64,000 nt of DNA from Rana temporaria (taxonomy: Eukaryota; Chordata; Amphibia; Anura; Ranidae): contig NC_053493.1 of the NCBI RefSeq assembly GCF_905171775.1, positions 247,968,438 to 248,032,437 of the forward strand, read 5' to 3'. A program made the position numbers and the translations under genes. The notes under the pieces are model-generated. The model was not told the origin of the DNA and did not search any database. It saw only the letters and a list, made by a program, of their open reading frames with translations. Shown in pieces: positions 1-11,737 of this stretch. The number at the start of each line of letters is the position of its first letter. The first letter of the stretch is position 1.

Positions 1-361
1 TGGGGTCACGGCTAATATGGGAAAAAATCCCCTGTATTTTTCTCCTGCAGCTGCTGAATGCTGGTGGGAGGGAGAGGAGAAGAAGCAGACTTTCAGTGGC
101 TGCAGGAGTAAAATGCAGATCGGTTCCAGTAAATGCTACCCCTGCAACCTCTCCTGTCCAGGTTCTGGGGGTTGGCAAGGAAGAATCCTGGTGTACCCAT
201 CACCTGCATGCAGTTAGATCAGTATTGACGGGTTGCTGACACCTGGCACACCCCGTTCGCACGCTTATGCTAATACCTTTTTGGCTGTCACTTTCATCGG
301 CCAGACGTTCTTGAGATTCCTGGGAGAGACCATGCTACCTACTGGTTACACTACCACTCTT
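1..361. other. no recognised feature
   Basis: Intergenic sequence. I see no exon, RNA gene or known repeat; the short open frames lack splice or codon support. Confidence 0.4.
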
Positions 362-920
362 ATGCCGCGTACACACGATCATTTTTCGGCATTAAAAAAA
401 AAAAGACGTTTTCGGCATGTAGAAAAAACGATGTTTTTCCAACTTCATCATTAAAACGACGTTGCCCACACACCATCGTTTTTTAAAAATGCTCTAGCAA
501 AGCGCGGTGACGTACAACACGTACGACGGCAACATAAAGGGGAAGTTCCATGCGGATGACGCCACCCTTGGGGCTGCTTTAGCTGATTCCGTGTTAGTAA
601 AAGACGATTCACGCTTTTCTGTCTGTTACAGCGTGATGAATGTGCTTACTCCATTATGAACGGTAGTTTTACCAGAACGAGCGATCCCGTCTCATAACTT
701 GCTTCTGAGCATGCGTGGGTTTTTAACGTCGTTTTAGCCCACACACGATCATTTTTTACAACCCGAAAAACGACATAGTTTAAAACGTCGTTAAAAAATG
801 CAGCATGTTCGAAAAAAAATGTTGTAGTTTTTCAGAAGCCGAAAAATTATGTGAAGCCCACACACGATCATTTTAAATGACATTTTTTCATGCCGAAAAA
901 TTATCGTGTGTACGCGGCAT
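362..920. mobile_element. MITE with ATGCCGCGTACACACGATC ends
   Basis: Terminal inverted repeats ATGCCGCGTACACACGAT at the left and ATCGTGTGTACGCGGCAT at the right, with internal sub-repeats of the same motif near 735-750 and 855-870. There is no coding capacity. It shares ends with copies at 14212, 17408 and 28867; the TA flanks of those copies suggest a Tc1/mariner-type transposase in trans. Confidence 0.75.
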
Positions 921-961
921 TAGAGTGTGACACTATGGCTAAACTTGTTTTGTGATCTTAA

Positions 962-1960
962 CCCCTTAACGCCCGCCGCACGACTATATACGTCCACAGA
1001 ATGGCACGTACAGGCAAAAGGGCGTATATATACGTCCTTGCCTTCTAGCGGGTGGGGGGTCCGATCGGGACCCCCTCCGCTGCGTGCGGCGGGCGGATTC
1101 CCTCGGGGAGTGATCCGGGACGACGGCGCGGCTATTCGTTTATAGCCGCTCCATCGCGATCGCTCCCCGGAGCTGAAGAACGGGGAGAGCCGTATGTAAA
1201 CACGGCTTCCCCATGCTTCACTGTGGCGGCGTATCGATCGAGTGATCCTTTTTATAAGGGAGACTCGATCGATGACGTCAGTCCTACAGCCACACCCCCC
1301 TACAGTTGTAAACACACACTAGGTGAACCCTAACTCCTACAGCGCCCCCTGTGGTTAACTCCCAAACTGCAACTGTCATTTTCACAATAAACAATGCAAT
1401 TTAAATGCATTTTTTGCTGTGAAAATGACAATGGTCCCAAAAATGTGTCAAAATTGTCCGAAGTGTCCGCCATAATGTCGCAGTCACAAAAAAAATCGCT
1501 GATCGCCGCCAATAGTAGTAAAAAAAAAAAAATTAATAAAAATGCAATAAAACTATCCCCTATTTTGTAAACGCTATAAATTTTGCGTAAACCAATCGAT
1601 AAACGCTTATTGCGATTTTTTTTTACCAAAAATAGGTAGAAGAATACGTATCGGCCTAAACTGAGGGAAATTTTTTTTTTTATATATGTTTTTGGGGGAT
1701 ATTTATTATAGCAAAAAGTAAAAAATATTGTTTTTTTTTCAAAATTGTCGCTCTATTTATGTTTATAGCGCAAAAAATAAAAACCGTAGAGGTGATCAAA
1801 TACCACCAAAAGAAAGCTCTATTTGTGGGGAAAAAAGGACGCCAATTTTGTTTGGGAGCCAAGTCGCACGACCGCGCAATTGTCTGTTAAAGCGACGCAG
1901 TGCCGAATCGCAAAACCTGGCCTGGGCATTTAGCTGCCTAAAGGTCCGGGGCTTAAGTGG
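962..1960 (+). mobile_element. 1 kb TTAA-flanked non-autonomous element, copy A
   Basis: Flanked by TTAA (958-961, 1961-1964). Starts CCCCTTAACGCCC and ends GGGCTTAAGTGG. A GC-rich left half holds a hairpin at 1182-1212, and an AT-rich right half holds the conserved tract GCGCAAAAAATAAAAACC. It has no transposase. TTAA duplication points to piggyBac or Kolobok machinery. Related copies are at 10219, 21313, 23713, 25525 and 32633. Confidence 0.8.
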
Positions 1961-1964
1961 TTAA

Positions 1965-3090
1965 ACTATCTTAACTGAAATAGATTGCTTCAGTCAAACC
2001 AACGTTTAGGAAAAAAATCATGGTCGAAAAAGTGAACTTTGCCTTACCTTTGCAGCGTTGGCCTGGGGATCAGAAATATAGAGGTAAGTATTGCAAGAAA
2101 GCTTGTTTAGCTCTTTGAGGTTTTGCACTATTCTTCGCTTACACACAAATGAATATGATTTTTAATGGGTTTGATTCCATGTGATAGAGCCCACTAAATT
2201 TTCTCTGAAGCACATCAGTCAGTGCAATGCAGTACTCATCAATTAATACCTGGTTGTCGTCAGGGTTGTTGTCATCACTATAAACTGCCTACTACGGTCC
2301 TTGCTGCATAAATGGGGACAAACCCTAAAATATTTTACTTCTGTCACTAGCTATAAAAATAAATATGTGGGTATATTTATTAGAATTTAGAATTTGATTT
2401 GGAAAGCAATAGGGAACACAAATATAATAATGTAAGTTGATCTTGTACAAGGTTTCTGTCACCATCCCCCCTTTTATGAACTTTGAGCTATCCAATTTAA
2501 AAAATGACTTACTTCTCTAGCATGGGAATAGCCAAATAAATAATGAGGCTCAAAAATGATACCAAGGAAAGGATGTATGCTAATAACAAAATTGGTCTTT
2601 AATGATCTCAATGTCCAAATCCCCTCATGTATTCTTGCCTGGTTAAACAACTACAATTGGTGAAATATCAAGTTAATGGGCTGCTTGAGTTTGCTCAGGA
2701 GAAAGTGGATATAAGTGAGGAGCAAGGAGGGCAAATATCTGACACATCCATTTTATTCCTTTCCCAGTCTCCATTTATCATGTTAATTTATTCACAGGAA
2801 GCATTTGCTAATAGCTAATTAACAGATATGAGTTTCTTAATCCCATCAGCACAGAGGCAATGAGAAATATTTTACTTGAACATAGCAGAACATTCAGGGG
2901 TGTTCAATGGCCAGTTGTATACAATATAAAAAATAAATAAAAATTCTTGTTATATTTAAAAAATATACAGCTTTAGATCGACTTGACAAAAGAAGTCATT
3001 GTAGAACCACTCTAATGCATTAGGTAACGAGTGTGAGTAATTACTCTTACTGGAATACTAGAATAGAATTCTGGGTTAACCCTATCTACT
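1965..3090. other. low-copy AT-rich intergenic stretch
   Basis: No repeat recognised. 2480-2890 is AT-rich with several TAATTA/TTAATTA-type sites and resembles vertebrate conserved non-coding DNA in texture only. No convincing exon. Confidence 0.3.
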
Positions 3091-3130
3091 CTTAAAACTG
3101 CCTTGGGCTCCTTCCAAACACTTATGCTTA

Positions 3131-3760
3131 CCAGTGGCGGCTCATGGTTTTTTGTTTGGGTGGGTCGGCAAACAACCACCTCCCCATGGCACCTTGGGCC
3201 CCCAACCCCTCCTCTCTGTATGCCAGGCCACTTACCTCATATAGGGGGTGGGCAATGGGCGGCGGCGGGGATCGGGAAGTGGCAGACATCAAGGAGTGGT
3301 GGGAATAGGGGGCATCGGCGGACATCAGGCTGTGGCAGGGATCAGGGCATCGGCGGACATTAGGCTGTGGCGGGCATTGGGTAGAAGCTCCTGTGTCTTC
3401 TCCTCCTCCCATCTCCTCACCTTCACCATGCGTCTCCTCCCCTCCTCCTAGGTATCAAATAGGATCGATTGTCCTTTCAACCAATCGGGGTGATGGGTAT
3501 CAGACTTCCCGATTGGCCGGGAGGAGGATCAATGTTGCAACAGCGAATATTCATTCGCTGTTGCAACACACCTGGGTGGGCTTCCGGACGCAACGCTCTG
3601 TGCCCTGAGCCTATCCTATTTTGAAGCCTATTAGAGCCTCTGGCTGTGCTTCAAAAAACACACCTTCGCCCATCCCCGCCATAGAAATTCATGCGCCCGG
3701 CGTCCTGAAAGCATCAGGGGCGGCACACAATGGTTGGGCTGCCCCTGACACTTACTAATC
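3131..3760. repeat. interspersed repeat starting CAGTGGCGGCTCATGG, with internal minisatellite
   Basis: The start resembles a common amphibian repeat. 3255-3375 is an imperfect G-rich tandem array of units like GGCATCGGCGGACATCAGGC. No coding. The right border is uncertain. Confidence 0.45.
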
Positions 3761-3778
3761 TGTGAAAGAAATATCTAT

Positions 3779-4473
3779 GGGCCAGATTCATGAAAAATTG
3801 CGGCGGCGTAACGTATCCCCTTTACGTTACTCCGCCGCAAGTTTTCGTCGTAAGTGCTTGATTCACAAAGCACTTACGTGTTAACTTGCGGCGGCGTAAC
3901 GTAAATCTAAATGGGGCGTGTGTCATTTAAATTAGGCGCGCTCCCGTGCCGAACGTTCTGCGCATGCTCCATGTGAAAATTTCCCTCCGTGCTTTGCGCG
4001 AAATTACGGCGCTCCGACATATTTTTTGAACGGTGACGTGCGTTACGTCGTTTCGTATTCCCGGACGTCTTACGCAAAAAAAAAAAATTGAAATTCGACG
4101 CGGGAACGACGGCCATACTTTAACATGGCTGGTCTAAATGTAAGCCATGAAAAAGCAGGCTTATGTTTGCGACGGGAAAAACTGACTAGCGACGACGTAA
4201 GAGAATGCAACGAACGCGCGTACCTTCGTGGATCGCCGTAAACAGCTAATTTGCATACCCGACGCTGAAAAAAAACGCGAACTCCACCCAGCGGCCGCCG
4301 GAAAATTACACCTACGATCCGAAGGCGTACAAAGCCGTACGCCTGTCGGATCTTTGCTAAAAGCCGTCGTATCTTGGTTTGAGGATTCCAAATCAAGATA
4401 CGACGTGGCAAATTTGAAAATACACCGGCGTATCAGTAGATATGCCGGCGTATTACTGCTGTGAATCTGGCCC
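3779..4473. mobile_element. MITE with GGGCCAGATTCA ends
   Basis: GGGCCAGATTCATGA at the left and TGAATCTGGCCC at the right, flanked by TAT on both sides (3776-3778, 4474-4476). The interior is rich in CGGCGTAAC-type words in both orientations. The 3-bp duplication suggests a PIF/Harbinger-like source. Compare 11738-12497. Confidence 0.75.
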
Positions 4474-4565
4474 TATATACTTACCTGTTTTCAGCCCGTC
4501 CCATATCGTTTTCTTTTTTTCATTTATTTCACCTGGTGATCCTGCCAGTAAAACACCTCTGTCTT

Positions 4566-4829
4566 AGCCTAGGTTCACACTGCTGCGAATTCAAAATCGC
4601 GGTAAAATGCGCGATTTTACCGCGATTTTGCAGCGATTTTGCCGCGATTTAAATCGCGGCCCGAAATTGCAAAAAGTAGTACAGGAACTACTTTTTGAAA
4701 TTGCAGATGCGGCATCGCACTGATTAGGACAGTGCCATTGCCGACAATTGCCGCCGATTTGAGATGCGATTTGACATGTCAAATCGCATCTCAAATCATT
4801 CCAAATCGTACCCAGTGTGAACCAGGGCT
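4566..4829. mobile_element. MITE with GGTTCACACTG ends
   Basis: Inverted ends AGCCTAGGTTCACACTG and CAGTGTGAACCAGGGCT, with an inner palindrome of ATCGCGGTAAAAT type. One of several related elements in the window (5414, 31398, 45710, 57159). Confidence 0.65.
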
Positions 4830-5413
4830 CAAGGTGTCTCCACTCTATATGGAGGAGTAATGGAGACATCTTTGGACAGCAGTAATATCAGCCTGGGGAG
4901 AGAGTGGTGTTGAACTAGCTGATTGAAATAGACTTGACTAAAATATTGAAAATACTGGCTGGATCACAGGGTAAAAATTAAGGTAAAAAGCCTAAAAAAG
5001 AACACTAGAGCAACCACAACATCTAAAAAGTTGTGAGCTACAATTTAAAGAGGTTGTAAACGGCTGCTGGTAAAAAAACAAGAGAAAAGAAAAACACCTG
5101 CAAAGCAATTGCTTGGTGATACTTACCTTAGAATGAAGCCCTACAGTGGCACACTTTCACTGATGGGAGGGCTGACATCTTCCCCCGGTCTTTCTTTCGG
5201 GTACGTGCGTTCCAGCTGTGTGATTGGTCGGAGCTGCATGCAGGGTGAATATCTTTTTTTATGTTTTGGTCTTAAAGTGTTAAACAATTGCATGTTCCAT
5301 CTGTGCAGAAACCCGCACAGATGTCTCTGAAATCACAGCCGAAATCGGGACTGACATGCAGGAATGAAATGGTGCGAGTTCAGCTGAACTCACTCCATTT
5401 CATTCCTGCACTC
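4830..5413. other. unclassified, includes truncated foldback-repeat end
   Basis: 5049-5290 starts GAGGTTGTAAACGGC and looks like one end of a TTAA foldback element whose other end is missing. The rest has no recognised feature. Confidence 0.3.
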
Positions 5414-5713
5414 AGTGAAAACCTAGGCTTAGGGTTGGTTCACACTGCTCCAATGCGAGATCCCGTGCAAATCCAGTACGGGTTCCAGCATCGGCAGTTC
5501 ACAATGACCTCTGCGAACAGCTGCGGGTGTCAATACAAAGTTAATGGCACCCCCAGATCGGTTCACAAAGACTTTGGTTCAAATGCGATACGAATTCAGC
5601 CATACAATCTGTATAGCTGAATTTGCATTGCACAGACATCGCATGTGATTTGAAAAAGCAGTGCGGTGCGAATCACATGCGATCTCTGACATCACAGCAG
5701 TATGAACCCAGCC
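5414..5713. mobile_element. MITE with GGTTGGTTCACACTG ends
   Basis: GGGTTGGTTCACACTGC on the left and GCAGTATGAACCCAGCC on the right, with TTA/TAA just outside. It is non-coding and Harbinger-like by its 3-bp flank. Confidence 0.65.
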
Positions 5714-5794
5714 TAAAGGTCTTAATTAAAATGTAATTTACCTCTTTTTAATGGGAAATGCAGCTGCAAAGCTGAATATCTAGCTCACTATACC

Positions 5795-5924
5795 TAAGCA
5801 TCAGGACCGCCATCAGGGGGGTACAGGCAGTACACCTGTAAGGTGTATTAGGGGTCCGGAGGTCCCCAGGGGCCAGGAGATACCCAGGGCCCCAGATGAC
5901 AACCCCCCTTTTTTTTATTTCTTG

Positions 5925-5958
<34 letters not shown>

Positions 5959-6140
5959 GGGCCCAGAGGTCCCCAGGGCCCAGGATGGCAACCCCCCTTT
6001 TTAAAAAAAAAAAACATTTATTTATTTTTTATATTATTTTATATATTTTTTTCTTTTTCTTTTTTTTGGGGGGGGTTCTAAGAAATTTTCTAGCAAAAAA
6101 AAATATTTAAACTAGTAAACAACAAATCTCAGAAAGAGGC
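5795..6140. repeat. interspersed repeat with TA microsatellite
   Basis: Two blocks containing CCCAGGGCCC(A)GGAT-type words flank a (TA)n run at 5925-5953, followed by a T-rich tract. The part from about 6075 to 6140 (AGTAAACAACAAATCTCAGA) is also found at 13870-13920, marking a dispersed repeat. Confidence 0.5.
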
Positions 6141-6250
6141 TCGGTCCTTTTGTGGTTAAAGGTGCTGAAGAGGGTAGAAGGGACTGTGTGGGGTCTTTAT
6201 ATAATTTTCCTGAGTTACTGTATGAAGAGCAATGTACTGTCAATCTAAAG

Positions 6251-6398
6251 CATGGGTCTTCAAACTATGGCCCTCCAGTTGTTCAGGAACTACAATTCCC
6301 ATCATGCCTAGTCATGTCTGTGAATGTCAGTGTGTTACAATGCCTCATGGGATGTGTAGTTCTGCAACAGCTGGAGGGCCGTAGTTTGAGGATCCCTG
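6251..6398. mobile_element. hAT-type MITE (about 150 bp)
   Basis: Inverted ends CATGGGTCTTCAAACTA and TAGTTTGAGGATCCCTG, with 8-bp flanks ATCTAAAG/ATCCAAAG (one mismatch). Same family as 62918-63065. Confidence 0.8.
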
Positions 6399-6483
6399 AT
6401 CCAAAGGGATGTGGTTGCTGCAAAGGGAGGCCATTCAACTGATATGACTAGCAACAGGCCCCAAGATCCAAGCAGCTACAGCA

Positions 6484-6760
6484 GCAGCACAGGTGACCAT
6501 GCTGAGGTGAGCAGCACGGATGACCATGCTGAGGTGAGCAGCACGGATGACCATGCTGAGGTGAGCAGCACGGGTGACCATGCTGTGGTGAGCAGCACGG
6601 ATGACCATGCTGTGGTGAGCAGCACGGGTGACCATGCTGAGGTGAGCAGCACGGGTGACCATGCTGAGGTGAGCAGCACGGGTGACCATTCGGAGGTGAG
6701 CAGCATGGGTGACCATGCTGAGGTGATTTCACCACGGGTGACCATGCTGAGGTGATTTCA
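6484..6760. repeat. 27-bp minisatellite
   Basis: About eight tandem 27-bp units (GACCATGCTGAGGTGAGCAG core, with GGATG/GGGTG variants) followed by two longer variant units ending TGATTTCACCAC. Because 27 is divisible by three, several frames on both strands stay open (for example STDDHAEVS repeated), but there is no gene context. Confidence 0.85.
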
Positions 6761-6849
6761 CCACAGAAGAAAGAGCATTGTCACTTTAACAAAGGAAGTA
6801 CTTGTAGAGCCGGGTTACTTCCAAGTACCGGTGCTGGTCGAAATTTAAG

Positions 6850-8570
6850 GGATAATCAGAGTGTATGGACTCTGATTTAAATTGCAATGTTTTGTTAGGG
6901 TCTCTGTTTCAGCTTGGCTGTACTGTGGGCTCATGCTGTTGTTGCTGGGGTGTTATCGCACCCCAGGACGACAGGTGACACCAGTGGAGTTGAGGCTTGG
7001 GTGCCTTTTTCCAGCAGCCAATCAGGAGTGTTCTCGCTGGGCATGCTGGGAGAGGGAACTTCTGGAACAGACCCATCAAGGCGGGGTCTTCTTCCGGTGT
7101 GGCACCCACCTTCAGGGTGGCCACATCACGGCGCTCCGGAGCTATGGCCTACCTGGCCGGAGTGTGCATGCTATGCAGTGTTCCTGGTTTCGGGCCTAAG
7201 TTGGTCTGGAGCGTTTAAGCGTTTTTTTTTTTTTTGATAAAGCGTCCTGGCACGCGAAACATGTCAGTCACGGCTCACCATAATTATCTTTGATGCCCCC
7301 ATATGTTTGCAGCAGTACACTGTAGCTGATGTGTTGTGCTGACACTCGGGAAATCCTTCTAGTGACGCTAGCGCCAGTACTCCTACTGCTCGTTTTTTGC
7401 TCACACCGATTGGCTCCTGGAGTCACCTGACACTTGATGGATGGTGTCCGGACACCTCCTTCTCTCTCCCTGTGTGACTCAACAAGGCTTCCGTCTCCCT
7501 CTCCTCGCTTCCGTGTGACGCGGCCGCGTCACTGAACCGGCTTGGTAGTTCCCCTCCAGGACTTCCCCCGCCGCTTGAGATCCTTGTCGCGAGGAAGTAT
7601 TCCTTTTCCATCAGCCCCTGAGCCAGTGTGACCAAAACGGCAGTATCCTCCCTGCATGGAAACAGCGTTAACATCTGCTCCCAGTGTGGTTGTCATCTTT
7701 CCACTGACGGATTCCATCCCCCCGCATAGAGACGTACAAGCGGCTGCTTTTGTTGAGGTATCGTATCACCTCTGCATACTAGCGTATGCACACCATTTGG
7801 ATCACATTTTTAACATCTCCCCCGAAGTGTATGTGTTTTCACTCTACCATGTCCACATGAACTTCTGCTTATGTATTGTGGACTATTTTTATTAGGTTTT
7901 TTACTAGATTTTTAATGTTCTATTTTTCTGTGTGCTATTTGCGGCTATTTCAATTTTTCATGCATATATGTTTTTCTACATTATATTTAAGACTATAAAG
8001 TGACATTCACTTAACCCTTGTGCGCTGTATTTTTTTGTTCTTTTGCTTTTTGCCCATGTCTCCTTAGTGGTTGACAGCCGCACGGGTGTGTGTTTTTGTG
8101 AAACTTTTTAATCACACAGAACACTGTGGTTTACCGTTTCTTTGGTGTAGCGCTTCAAGTGGGAGTTTCTTTGTATAACCCAATGGTCGACTGGGTTCCC
8201 ACTTTTGGGAGTGTAGCGAGTGAAGCTGTTCGGTGGGGAGTCCATCTGAGGAGCGCCAATGAGAGGCTGGCGGTCCAATAGGATTTCAATGAACCACCGG
8301 GGATCGAGGTGACCGCACACTGAAGGATTGACTCCTCTTTCAGTCGGTACCTGGGCGACGTTAAGGAGAAGATTTAGGCATAACTTTACCTAGGAGGGTT
8401 GCCTCCGTATCTGCAATCAGAGAGGGCCTGTGGCAGAGGCGTCTCCCTGACCTTCATCCAGGAGGGTCTGTGGCAGAGACTTCGTCCTGAAGAGGTTCGA
8501 GCGATACTTCGGCTGCTAGGTCAGTGAGAGAGGCCTATCCGGGTACGCTAAGCTAACTCAAATAGGAGTG
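6850..8570 (-). mobile_element. rearranged relative of the 17905-18974 element, with insertion
   Basis: 6990-7190 resembles the reverse complement of 18580-18830 (shared words such as GGGCATGCTGGGAG and CAGCCAAT), and 8270-8540 resembles the reverse complement of 18150-18440 (CCTGTGGCAGAG repeated). The intervening 7205-8040 is different sequence and is probably a later insertion. Borders are approximate. Confidence 0.5.
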
Positions 8571-10214
8571 GTGAGAAAAGTGTTTCGCATAGGAGCAGGA
8601 CTGTTCCAAATACTACGCCTGAATCTGCTGTTCTCCTTTTTCCATCTCTATTCCTTTCATCACCTGTTCACTGTTTTTACCCGGCTGGGTAATAAAGAGC
8701 ACATAAAAAGACATTTCTTTGTGGACATTCCTTTGCTGCTGTTATGCATCCTTCATCCCTAGACATTCGGAGGGAGCCATGAGGTAAATCTGCCATCCCA
8801 TTAATTATCAGCGGCTCCTTCGGGGGTGAGCGCTACTTACTATTTTAATGGTTTGTTATACTGGCAGGATCAATAGTTATTTACATAATGTTCTGGGGGT
8901 ACTTAGAAAAACAGAGAGCCTGGTCTTGTGTAGGCATTCTACATCAACTATGCGATTTATAAGTTTGACGATAATTCCAATTCACCATTGCAATGGTGAG
9001 CAGTCACTGCTGCAAACGTTTGAGTAAGCCAGTCCTTGAAGAAGCATTAGGGGGAAATTTCAATGTGTTTGTAAGCTGAAAACTTGCATGTTCAATGTTG
9101 TTGCGCTCTTTCTCAAACATAAGGGGGTCTCCTGCCATACATTACCTACAGTACGTCTTTGGTGAAGTTATAGCATTGCATTAGAACTCTATGATACATG
9201 TTTCCTTTTTGCAAGGAGCACAGCTATTGTATAAACATCAAAATAAATATTTGTTTTATTGTAGATTCTTTCAAAAGAAAACAAATAGAGGCTAATCCAG
9301 TATGCATTACCAATTTTATTACTACAAGTTCTGCAAATGATTGCCTGGAAATCCTAAAACGTGCCCAAGAGCTGCTGTTATTGATATAAAACCCTCAGGA
9401 CATGAACATTTGGGTTTAAGTGTCTAAAACGTTTTATTAATTAAATTGCAGTGATTTAATTCTCCCATGTTAGCATTTACAGTTTATGAAACAGCCTTGT
9501 AATTAGAAAATGACTACACTGATGTTGTGTTTTCTTTGCTAGTCATACATTACTGCACTGCTTTCCCCTCCTTTGCACACAGTCTCCCAGGCTACCTTAT
9601 TCTGGGCCCGATTAATAGGCAACTGCTACTGGTGCGTTAAATTGCTTCCTGCTTTATTTTTTTGATGCCAGTATATGATAACTGGTACTTTAAGAGTCAT
9701 GTTTGATGAGCTGGAAAGAAATGATGCTTATTTTCTCTCGCATGCAAAGAGTCAAGCAATGCAGCAAAGGCTCATGGAAACACTGAAAATCTGATTAAGA
9801 AAATTATTTTCGTATCTTTATTACCATTCAGTCATATGCCTTACTAATGACAGCGTATCAAAATGGGAAGGATCTATTTTCCATGTATTAATTAAAACAA
9901 AAATAGCTGCGTGCTTTATCTTTTATCCCCTGAATAATTTATACTGCTCCGGTCTGCTGAAAGGTAAAATGTGAGTAGTTGCTGTGTATTGTATAGCAGC
10001 CACACACCCTGCATTGCCTGATGGAAGGATCGCTAGTCTGTTTATGGTAAACTAAGCCTAAGGAAAGTATCTGGCATTCCCTCCTGACCGCTTACATGAA
10101 GTACTTAAAATGTTTGTTACCCCAGCACTTCATATTCTTGATATGTGCCTGCCAGTGCAGGACTTAGGGTGGTGGGCTTGAGTCACTTTCGGGCCCTACC
10201 TTCTATACATTACT
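8571..10214. other. low-copy AT-rich intergenic stretch, possible conserved non-coding block
   Basis: No repeat recognised. 9590-9960 contains a run of TTAATTAA and TGATTAAG-type words and balanced composition, as conserved enhancers do. No exon with good splice sites found. Confidence 0.3.
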
Positions 10215-10218
10215 TTAA

Positions 10219-11216
10219 CCACTTAAGCCCCGGACCAATATGCTGGCTAAAGACCCAAGGGGTTTTTACAGTTCGGGACTGCGTCGCTTTAACAGACAAT
10301 TGCGCGGTCGTGCGACGTGGCTCCCAAACAAAATTGGCGTCCTTTTTTCCCCACAAATAGAGCTTTCTTTTGGTGGTATTTGATCACCTCTGCGGTTTTT
10401 ATTTTTTGCGCTATAAACAAAAATAGAGCGACAATTTTGAAAAAAATGCAATATTTTTTACATTTGCTGTAATAAATATCCCCCAAAAACATATATAAAA
10501 TTTCTTTTTTTCCTCAGTTTAGGCCGATACGTATTCTTCTACCTATTTTTGGTAAAAAAAATCGCAATAATCGTTTATCGGTTGGTTTGCGCAACATTTA
10601 TAGCGTTTACAAAATAGGGGATAGTTTTTTTGCATTTTTAATTTTTTTTATTTTTTTTACTAGTAATGGCGGCGATCAGCGATTTTTTTCGTGACTGCAA
10701 CATTATGGCGGACACTTCGGACAATTTTTACACATTTTTGGGACCATTGTCATTTTCACAGCAAAAAATGCATTTAAATTGCATTGTTTATTGTGAAAAT
10801 GACAGTTGCAGTTTGGGAGTTAAACACAGGGGGCGCTGTAACATTTAGGGATCACTGTGTATGTGTTTACTAGTGTAGGGGGGTGTGGCTGTAGGACTGA
10901 CATCATCGATCGAGTCTCCCTAATAAAAGGGATCACTCGATCGATGCGCCGCCACAGTGAAGCACGGGGAAGCCGTGTTTACACACGGCTCTCCCCGTTC
11001 TTCAGCTCCGGGGAGCGATCGCGACGGAGCGGCTATAAACAAATAGCCGCGCCGTCGTCCCGGATCGCTCCCCGAGCGGACCGGACCTCCGCATGTACCG
11101 GGGGGGGTCCCGATCGGACCCCCCACCCACGTCTAGGCAGGCACGTACAGGTACGTGATTGTGCCTGTCCGTGCCATTCTGCCGACGTAAATGTACATGA
11201 GGAGGTCGGGAAGTGG
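10219..11216 (-). mobile_element. 1 kb TTAA-flanked element, copy B
   Basis: Flanks TTAA at 10215-10218 and 11217-11220. Reverse orientation relative to copy A, 998 bp. The hairpin at 10964-10998 has stem ACGGGGA(A)GCCGTG and loop TTTAC. Non-coding. Confidence 0.8.
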
Positions 11217-11220
11217 TTAA

Positions 11221-11737
11221 ATGGAACAAAATGATACATACACAAGCTATGTATTCTCCCACTTCAAAGGGGTATGCCTAGGGAAGCAAAACAGCATATG
11301 TGTATGGGGATAAATAACCAAATATCACCACAAAGAGCCTGGCAAGGAAAGAGCTTCCGCTGTACCTGTCAGATGGAGAGGGAGCATATAATTCTGCCGC
11401 ACGAGCCGTCACGTCTGTCCATCGGTAGTCGCCGCAGCTATAAATAGTGTCATTCGGATGCCCGCACATGCGCAGAAGAATGACCGGGCATAATGACGTC
11501 ATCGCGACCGCGTCGCATAATGATGACGCGTAGTCATCAATAGTAAACATAGCGTTGTCCAGAAGGACATGACGTATGGGCACAAAAAAACACTGACACA
11601 AGTCAAAGTGCAATGTATTCAAAGGGCAAATCCAGCAATTGGCGCCAAAATAACATGCCACATCCAGCAAAAGAACAGACACCGGGCATAATATTGCAAA
11701 AATAGCTTCACAAGGGTAATAATAAAAGAAAGACAGT
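11221..11737. other. unclassified; open minus frame 11278-11682
   Basis: A 134-residue minus-strand frame is open here, but it shows no domain and no splice context. The 11460-11530 part is CpG-rich, so repeat origin is likely. I cannot support a gene. Confidence 0.25.

Noticed and set aside
2054..2085. Possible micro-exon (TTTGCAG before CGTTGGCC and GTAAGTA after on plus; CCCCAG and GTAAGG on minus)
   Set aside because: Splice-like sites exist on both strands around 15-28 bases, but no adjoining exon or recognisable peptide was found.
6484..6760. CRISPR-like array
   Set aside because: Units are contiguous tandem repeats without unique spacers, in a vertebrate genome.
11278..11682. 134-residue minus frame as a gene
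   Set aside because: No domain, no splice context, CpG-rich repeat-like sequence.
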